Source: Camellia lanceoleosa (Eukaryota > Streptophyta > Magnoliopsida > Ericales > Theaceae). From it: a DNA stretch of 64,000 nucleotides. A model generated the notes under the pieces. It ran no database searches. It saw nothing but the letters and a program-made list of their open reading frames with translations, and was not told the DNA's origin. The DNA is taken from contig CM045767.1 in the NCBI GenBank assembly GCA_025200525.1, positions 11,577,273 through 11,641,272 of the forward strand, read 5' to 3'. A program made the translations under genes and the position numbers. Positions 58,596 to 64,000 of this stretch are shown piece after piece (position 1 is the stretch's first letter; each line of letters starts with the position of its first letter).

Positions 58596-59066
58596 ATTTC
58601 TTGTGTGAAGGTCTACAAAAAAAATAAAAATTGTCCTTGTATAAAGACTCCCAAAAAAAATCCTCCACTAAACGCTCCAATAGAAGAGGTTACAACTATG
58701 CTGCAGACCTCCAGTGAGAGTCGCACCCCCAGTGAGGTGGCGAGCCCCCACTGGCTGAAACTCAAAATAAAATAAAATAAAATAAAATAAAACAATTTTT
58801 TTTTTGCCCAATCACGACGCGCCACCTCACTGAGGGTCGACCCCTAATGGGGGTCCGAAGCATTTTTCGAAGAGGTTATAAGTAAGCCTCTAAAATTTTA
58901 TTTACTAGAATAGAAAATTAAATTTTACACAGAAATAAAATATAAAAAGTTAACTAATACAATCTGATATGTGAAAGAAGGGCCAAATACACAGCTTTTG
59001 GATTAAAGCAAACAATTACAAAGATTTACTTCTTAGAAGGAAACCAAGCTTGTAACATTCATTTCT
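58596..59066. repeat. Spacer with inverted repeat and (AAAAT)n microsatellite
   Basis: CCCAGTGAGGTGGCGAG (about 58730) is inverted as CGCGCCACCTCACTG (about 58819), on either side of an (AAAAT)n tract at 58764-58792. Probably a small MITE. No gene. Confidence 0.45.
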
Positions 59067-59468
59067 TTATTCCCTCTTCCTCTCATGCCTCCATTTCTGT
59101 TGCCTCCTTCCAAAAGTTTTGACAAACCATTCATGTTTCCTTGTGGTCAAGGTGTGTCCAATAACCAGACCAACCGCAAGCCCACTTCCAAAACCCGTAC
59201 ATATGATCATCCAATCAATCTTACTTGGGAACTCTGAATCTTCATTTTGTTCAAAGAATGAAGGTGGTGGTGGAGGAGATGACTCTGAGTCTCCACAATT
59301 CTTCGACAAAGGGTTTCCACACAATCCTAAGTTCCCCTCATAGGAGTTGCTTTGAAATGTATCAAATTGTTTCCCATGTGGTATGCGCCCGGTGAGATGG
59401 TTACGCGAGACATTGAAAAATGAAAGGAAAGTCAGCAGCGTTAGTTGCCGAGGGATCTCTCCAGAGAG
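59067..59468 (-). pseudogene. 3' fragment of an LRR receptor-like protein (RLP) gene
   Basis: 134 in-frame codons match the C-terminal end of Cf-type receptor-like proteins. In order they are: the last LRR (SGEIPRQLTLLTFLSFFNVS), RNHLTGRIPHGKQFDTF, SYEGNLGLCGNPLSKNC, an acidic SES/PPPPP/EDSE spacer, a membrane span (DWMIICTGFGSGLAVGLVIG), and a short basic tail (RKHEWFVKTFGRRQQK) ending at the stop. Such proteins sit in the plasma membrane and signal through partner kinases in immunity or development. Just upstream is an in-frame TAG (59469-59471) and no LRR homology follows. RLP genes are normally intronless and about 900-1,000 codons, so this is a 5'-truncated remnant. Confidence 0.85.
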
Positions 59469-59471
59469 CTA

Positions 59472-59959
59472 GTATAATATAATACACGGATCATCGGCAC
59501 ACATTATATTAAATTTATTTTTTATTAGGGGGAAGGCCCACTTACGGTAGCTTGCTGCATACTTGGGCTTTTGAGCGTCGTCTGGGTTTCACTACTGCCT
59601 CGGCCTGGTGCACCCAAACCCAGAACCGTCATAAAATTTGTGACATCAATTGCTTTTTCATGGCTTTAAATATAACTTCATACCACTAATTTTGATGTTT
59701 TAATAGAATATTAATGACATGATAATAAATAAAAATAAAATAAAATAAAAACAAATCAAGGCCAAAATATCACATTATTGTGGGTGGAGCCCACTGCCAA
59801 CTCACTAGAACTATTTTTAGAGCTCAAAAATTAGAACTCCAAATCATTTTTCATATAACACTCAACCTCCATTATTTATTTTGAGAAGAGTTAAATAAGT
59901 TGGTTTTTTATTTATTATAAAAAGATGTGCAAAAATTAGGGAAATGATGTGATATTTAA
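59472..59959. other. Intergenic DNA
   Basis: Includes a GC-richer block (59530-59630, with GCCTCGGCCTGGTGCACCC) of unknown origin, then AT-rich sequence. Nothing coding was recognised, and no RLP sequence continues here. Confidence 0.35.
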
Positions 59960-60137
59960 ATAGAATAAAGATTGGGACCCCTTTGGGGGTCACCCCCTTG
60001 ACTCCCTTTGCTTTTGATTGGTTAACTTTTCTTTTTTTATTTTTTAATTTTTTCTTCTCTCCCAATCCCCAACCCCCACGTGTGTGTGGGGGTGGTAGGG
60101 GTGTGAGTTTTAAGGGGGTCTGAATCAATGCCCATTT
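59960..60137. repeat. Short inverted-repeat element related to 20327-20487
   Basis: The edges GATTGGGACCCCTTTGGGGG and the complement of GGGGGTCTGAATCAATGCCC share the TTGATTCA..CCCCC terminus seen at 20327. Probably a MITE. The minus-strand 88-codon frame here is compositional. Confidence 0.35.
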
Positions 60138-60956
60138 AAATAAGTCAAAAAGGCAATAAGTTGCCTTATAAGTTATAAAAATATTAAATTTTTTTCTTTG
60201 GTAAAAATTAAAGTTCTTTGTATAAAATTAGGTTGTTTTAGAAATTAATTATTTTAGTTATTTATTAATTTTTTAAAAAAAATTGTGCAAAAAAGTAGAT
60301 TTTTTGGCAAAAGATGATGTAACATAGTAAAGAAAAAAATTTATTTTTTGACTATTTTACGTGGTTCTTAAAGTTGGCCATATTTGTTCAAATTTGCTAA
60401 CTCAATTAATTTGCATTTTAAGAAGTTGGTTGAAAGTTGATTTTTTAATTTTTTTTGACTTTTTTTGAAAAAATATAAAAAAAAATATAAAGATAATAGG
60501 ACTCAACATAAGTTTTAACATTTAAGCCAACTTCCAAAATTGGCCCATTTGCCCTTCTGCTGCCGAACTCCGTTGATTTAGAAGTCATAAGTAATTATTT
60601 TGTCAAAATGGGTCGATTTCAAAGCCAATAATTACATGTGCATGAGATTTACTGGCCTAAACACATTCGGTTAAATTTCAAAGCCATAAGATGGCAGATG
60701 AGATGAGATGAGATGGTAGATGATATGCAGCCCGCAAGCATCTCCACTTGACGTGTGCTTTTAAAGTGTATATTAAAGACTCATATATGAAAGTATATAT
60801 TAAAATTTAAAATAATTTAATTCTTACACAACCTCAATGGGAATCATAAAGGAGACATATCTCGTGTATATGGTGGAAATATGTAATAAAATATAAAATA
60901 TTTAAAATTATTTAATTCTTAGATGGGGTCGAGGCTTTCAATTTGGGCCTCTTTTC
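60138..60956. other. AT-rich intergenic DNA
   Basis: AT-rich sequence with a short GATGAGATGAGATGAGATGG repeat near 60694. No gene was recognised. Confidence 0.35.
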
Positions 60957-62047
60957 TGTTGGAAAATTTGGTTTAAAGGCTTATTTTGAGCCAATTTTGA
61001 GCTCAAAATTGAGTGGGCCTCGAACGTCTTTTAGGGCGGGTCCGAAGAGGTGACGTGTTTCTTACCGCGTGACAAGTCACATGATGAAGACGGTTCGTCA
61101 AAACCATTTATGAGTGAATGGGAAGTTGACATCGTTTTCGGGTTTGAGAATTAGACATTTAAAGATTTAAATATGGGTTTCCTTTTAATGGGTTGTCCCA
61201 CATTAAAACTTTAAGAAAGTTTTTTTGTGTATATAAGCTATAGACTACTACACTTGGATTGGGCTCCAAGGGGCACTCCAAGTTTGTAGAAGGGAGGAGT
61301 TATGGACAAAATGAATCTTAACCCAAACCACCACACTCGTGCCGCCGCCGTCCGACAGGTCGTGTCGGGTGTGGATTGGTTCTTGTATTAATTTTTTGGA
61401 CAAAATTCTTTTTAATTTTTCCAAAAATTATTGCGAGAATTTTAATTTAAATTTGAATTCAAATTGTCCAAATAATTGTGGCCATTCCGTTTATTTTTCA
61501 AACATATTTTGAACCCGGATAGATTCAAATTGCGGCGATTATCGTCAAAAAGCGCCAATGAATCATTGCAGTTTGAAACCGAATCTGTTTGTCTGAGTAG
61601 TGCACCTGTTCAGTTTGAATTCATACCTTTTAAGGTTTGAATTCATGCCTATTTGGCCCTATAAATACATACCATATTCCAGCATTTTACCAATCCGAAA
61701 ATCAGTTAGAAAAATATTGTTCTTGCTGTCCAGATTTTATTTGTTTACATTATTTTTCATATTAGTTATTTAGAGAAATATTCAGAGAGTTATAGAACAC
61801 AAGGTTCTAGTTCGTCGGACAAATTTGTTTGGAATGCTACTACAAATTTGTGAAGATCATTGTATCTTGGGAGATAGACGTCATTAAATGCATGTAGCTT
61901 AGAATGCATCTTAAGAACAGAGTGTCACGCATTCGACTTGGTCTTTAAATTTTTAATTCGGTTCGATAAATAAATTCGGTACGTTATTTATTTATTTGTT
62001 TGGTTTTGTTTCAATTTATTTTATTTACACAGAAGTGTGTTCCAACA
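60957..62047 (+). mobile_element. Copia-type long terminal repeat
   Basis: The termini TGTTGGAA (60957) and TTCCAACA (ending 62047) are perfect 8-bp inverted repeats with TG..CA ends. Two TATA-like boxes lie inside (TATATAAG near 61230, TATAAATA near 61660). The size (1,091 bp) and the Copia gag start about 490 bp downstream support a 5' LTR. A tRNA-Met primer site (TGGTATCAGAGC) is not seen right after it, so the 3' edge is tentative. Confidence 0.55.
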
Positions 62048-62535
62048 ATCTTAAGACAGATTCGAATTATTCTTTTTACAAAATTTTTCATTTGTTCCCT
62101 TTTCTCTTTCTTGTTCTTACAAAAATTATTTTATGTGGATTTACAAAATAATATTCTGGTTGAAAAAATAAATAGTGATTATATACTATTTGACAGATAG
62201 TAGTAATATACTATCTATTTTCTTTGACAACTAGTAGTAATATACTGGTGTCATTAACAATTCAGAATATTTATTTGTGGAATTTTTTCAGAAATTAATT
62301 TTGGTTTTCAGAAATTATTTACGGCGTTAGTTAATTAAAATTACATTTTAGTGTTTTAATTATTGAAGTATTACAGAAATTTAATTTTCTGTATGGAATT
62401 AATTTGGTTAAATAAAATTTTATTTTATTTCCAAATTAATTAAAAAATAAAAGTTGCATTCTTGTTTCTTTTATTTTTATAGACTTTAATTTTGTGAAAT
62501 TGGATTAAATTTCTATGAAGTATAAATTCTTATTC
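62048..62535 (+). other. Copia leader region
   Basis: AT-rich untranslated leader between the LTR and gag. It contains repeated GACA(A/G)(C/A)TAGTAGTAATATACT segments (about 62193 and 62227). Confidence 0.4.
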
Positions 62536-62929
62536 ATGGCTACTGGAACTAATGCCCAAATAAGTACTAGTGTGGTGGCTACAATTGCACCAACCCCCTC
62601 TCCTATTGTGACCGTACCGGTAAATCACGGTGAGAAACCAGAGAAGTTCGTAGGAATTGTTGGTAAAAAATGACAGAAGAAAAGGCTATCTGAAGGAGGG
62701 GAAACTAAGAAGTAGAAGTTTAATGACATGTGTTACATTTGTAACAAAAAGGGACATTGGGTCAAAAATTGCCGTTGCAAACGCAAAGGCAAAGGAAGAT
62801 CAAGTAAGAAGGTTGCTAAAGTCAATATGACCGAAATGAATAAAATTTCCAATGGTGTAGATGTCTTAAATCTTTTTGCAGTTGTTTCTGAGACAAACCT
62901 TATAGGAAATCCTAAAGAGTGGTGGATGG
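62536..62929 (+). pseudogene. Copia gag remnant with zinc knuckle
   Basis: One frame from ATG 62536 reads MATGTNAQISTS, then VNHGEKPEKFVG, the N-terminus of a plant Ty1/Copia Gag (capsid precursor). Stops at TGA 62671-62673 and TAG 62713-62715 break it. The capsid core expected after KPEKF is missing. The same frame resumes with a CX2CX4HX4C zinc knuckle (CYICNKKGHWVKNC, from 62731), a basic KRKGKGRSSKK stretch and EWWM, just before the protease active-site region. There it is cut by an LTR at 62930. The product is non-functional. Confidence 0.82.
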
Positions 62930-64000
62930 TGTCACGACCCAAACCTGCCCCTATGGGTTTAGCATCAGAATCGGTCAAGAATCCGAGATTCTCAAGACCC
63001 GCTTGATAAAGAAGATAATAGGGCAAGGCGGAAGCCAATACAGTAAATAAATAATGTCCAATGAGCTGTGAATGTTTGTATGCAAAAAGATTTCTTTTTT
63101 ATACATGTAGGCATTCGGTACAGAAACAGTATATATATATATATATGTACAATCAATCAGTAGACAGGGACCTAATCCCTATTAATATGATGCTGATCAG
63201 TCTATCTGATGTTCCAAAAGCAGTCTGAGAGGCGGGGAAATAAAAACACCCCTAAGCCATAGCTTGGCAGGTTCGAAATCTCGCAGTGAGGCACATTGGT
63301 TGGCTTGACAAAACTGGAGTTTACCTCGACGCCTCTAGCTTTGATCCGGTGTCTGTACACCTACATATATATATAAGCAGTGAGCTAAAGCCCAGTGAAT
63401 AACATAATGCGTAAAGAGGTTTAGAATGAATGTCCTTACAGTAATGAAAACAGTTCATTAGATCAGTATTTCAGTCTTTCAGTCAATCAGTCATATGTGG
63501 TACATCCATTAGCGTAACAGTAAACAGTAAGTCTAAAAGACCGAACAGTAATGATGGCCATCAATCAGTAAACAATAGTGGTCCCACGAGGGAACCGACA
63601 GAGATCTCTATGTGATAAAGATAAGCGATGGCGCTAAGGATGCCACGATGCAGTTCGAAATAATGGACATACATTCATTCAAGAATCAATATCGATTCGA
63701 AATGATTCGATTCGATATTGAAGATAATCATTTTGAACATATCTTTACACAATTGTTACTCACGAGTTACGGGCTCTGATAGGCTAGAGCGTCTCCTCGA
63801 AATGCCAACCCTAGCGATGCAGAACGAACACACACTAAGCTACATAGTTGGGAAGGATAATGATAATTTAATCCCTAAATGCCTCGGTGTGTTCTTCATC
63901 TATATCCTCATTAAGATGTCTTAAACTAGGCCTACGAATGCCTAGGATGGGATGAGGACGCAAAGATGCACTCAGAAAACATTTTCAGAATTTTCAGAAA
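62930..64000 (+). mobile_element. Gypsy-type LTR (family G1-related), incomplete at window edge
   Basis: It begins TGTCACGACCC inside the Copia protease reading frame and continues to the end of the window. CACCTACATATATATATAAG, GTGAGCTAAAGCCCAGTGAA and nearby sequence resemble the complement of 9550-9640 in the 3605-9984 solo LTR. It carries a (TA)n tract near 63130. The right end and any internal genes lie outside. Confidence 0.6.

Noticed and set aside
62728..63006. Single 92-codon zinc-knuckle protein gene
   Set aside because: Chimeric frame: Copia gag up to 62929 and an unrelated LTR after it, with stops upstream in the same frame.

Overview
This window is nuclear DNA from a flowering plant, most likely a eudicot. 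The signs are strong AT-richness, GT-AG introns of several kilobases, a plant-type eIF4B gene, a GDSL esterase/lipase gene, LRR receptor debris, and plant transposons of nearly every class (Gypsy and Copia LTR elements, Mutator-like, PIF/Harbinger-like, CACTA, hAT-like MITEs, a possible Helitron and a possible SINE). The species cannot be fixed from the sequence alone. Only two genes look intact: eIF4B (11286-19414, + strand, three coding exons, 530 aa) and GDSL copy A (22955-27108, + strand, five coding exons, 396 aa).

Layout. 1-3600 is AT-rich non-coding DNA with MITEs, a GGTGTAAGTGTAA minisatellite and a degenerate tandem array. 3605-9984 is a solo-LTR-like Gypsy remnant split by a second 4.1 kb LTR-like element (4977-9082). 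10534-10942 is a MITE just upstream of eIF4B. eIF4B has a 4.1 kb first intron and a 2.4 kb second intron that holds a MITE. 20.8-48.4 kb is a tandem segmental duplication. Unit A (about 20806-31445) carries the intact GDSL gene. Unit B (about 31471-48425) carries a second GDSL copy with two separate 2-bp deletions and a lost block III Asn, so it is a pseudogene. Unit B has grown by later insertions that can be read to the base against the empty sites in A: a 4.27 kb LTR-like element (32115-36381, same family as 4977-9082 but inverted), a 1,048 bp Pack-MULE carrying a broken LRR receptor-kinase fragment (42153-43200), a 1.8 kb PIF/Harbinger-like element (43406-45195) and a 263 bp MITE (47699-47961).

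48.9-50.1 kb holds more MITE and MULE-like elements. 50.1-57.1 kb begins with a Helitron-like 5' end and contains a two-level tandem duplication: two units of about 2.96 kb, each with two subrepeats of about 585 bp. 57201-58595 is a non-autonomous CACTA element. 59067-59468 is a 3' fragment of an LRR receptor-like protein gene (minus strand). 60957-62929 is the LTR plus gag remnant of a Copia element, cut by another Gypsy-type LTR that begins at 62930 and runs off the window.

The two live genes have unrelated roles: eIF4B in cap-dependent translation, and the GDSL enzyme probably as a secreted or endomembrane carboxylester hydrolase. Nothing suggests they act together. No undescribed enzymatic system was found. 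The most informative content is the dated stack of insertions in the GDSL duplication, the Pack-MULE with a receptor-kinase fragment, and the nested duplication near 50-57 kb.
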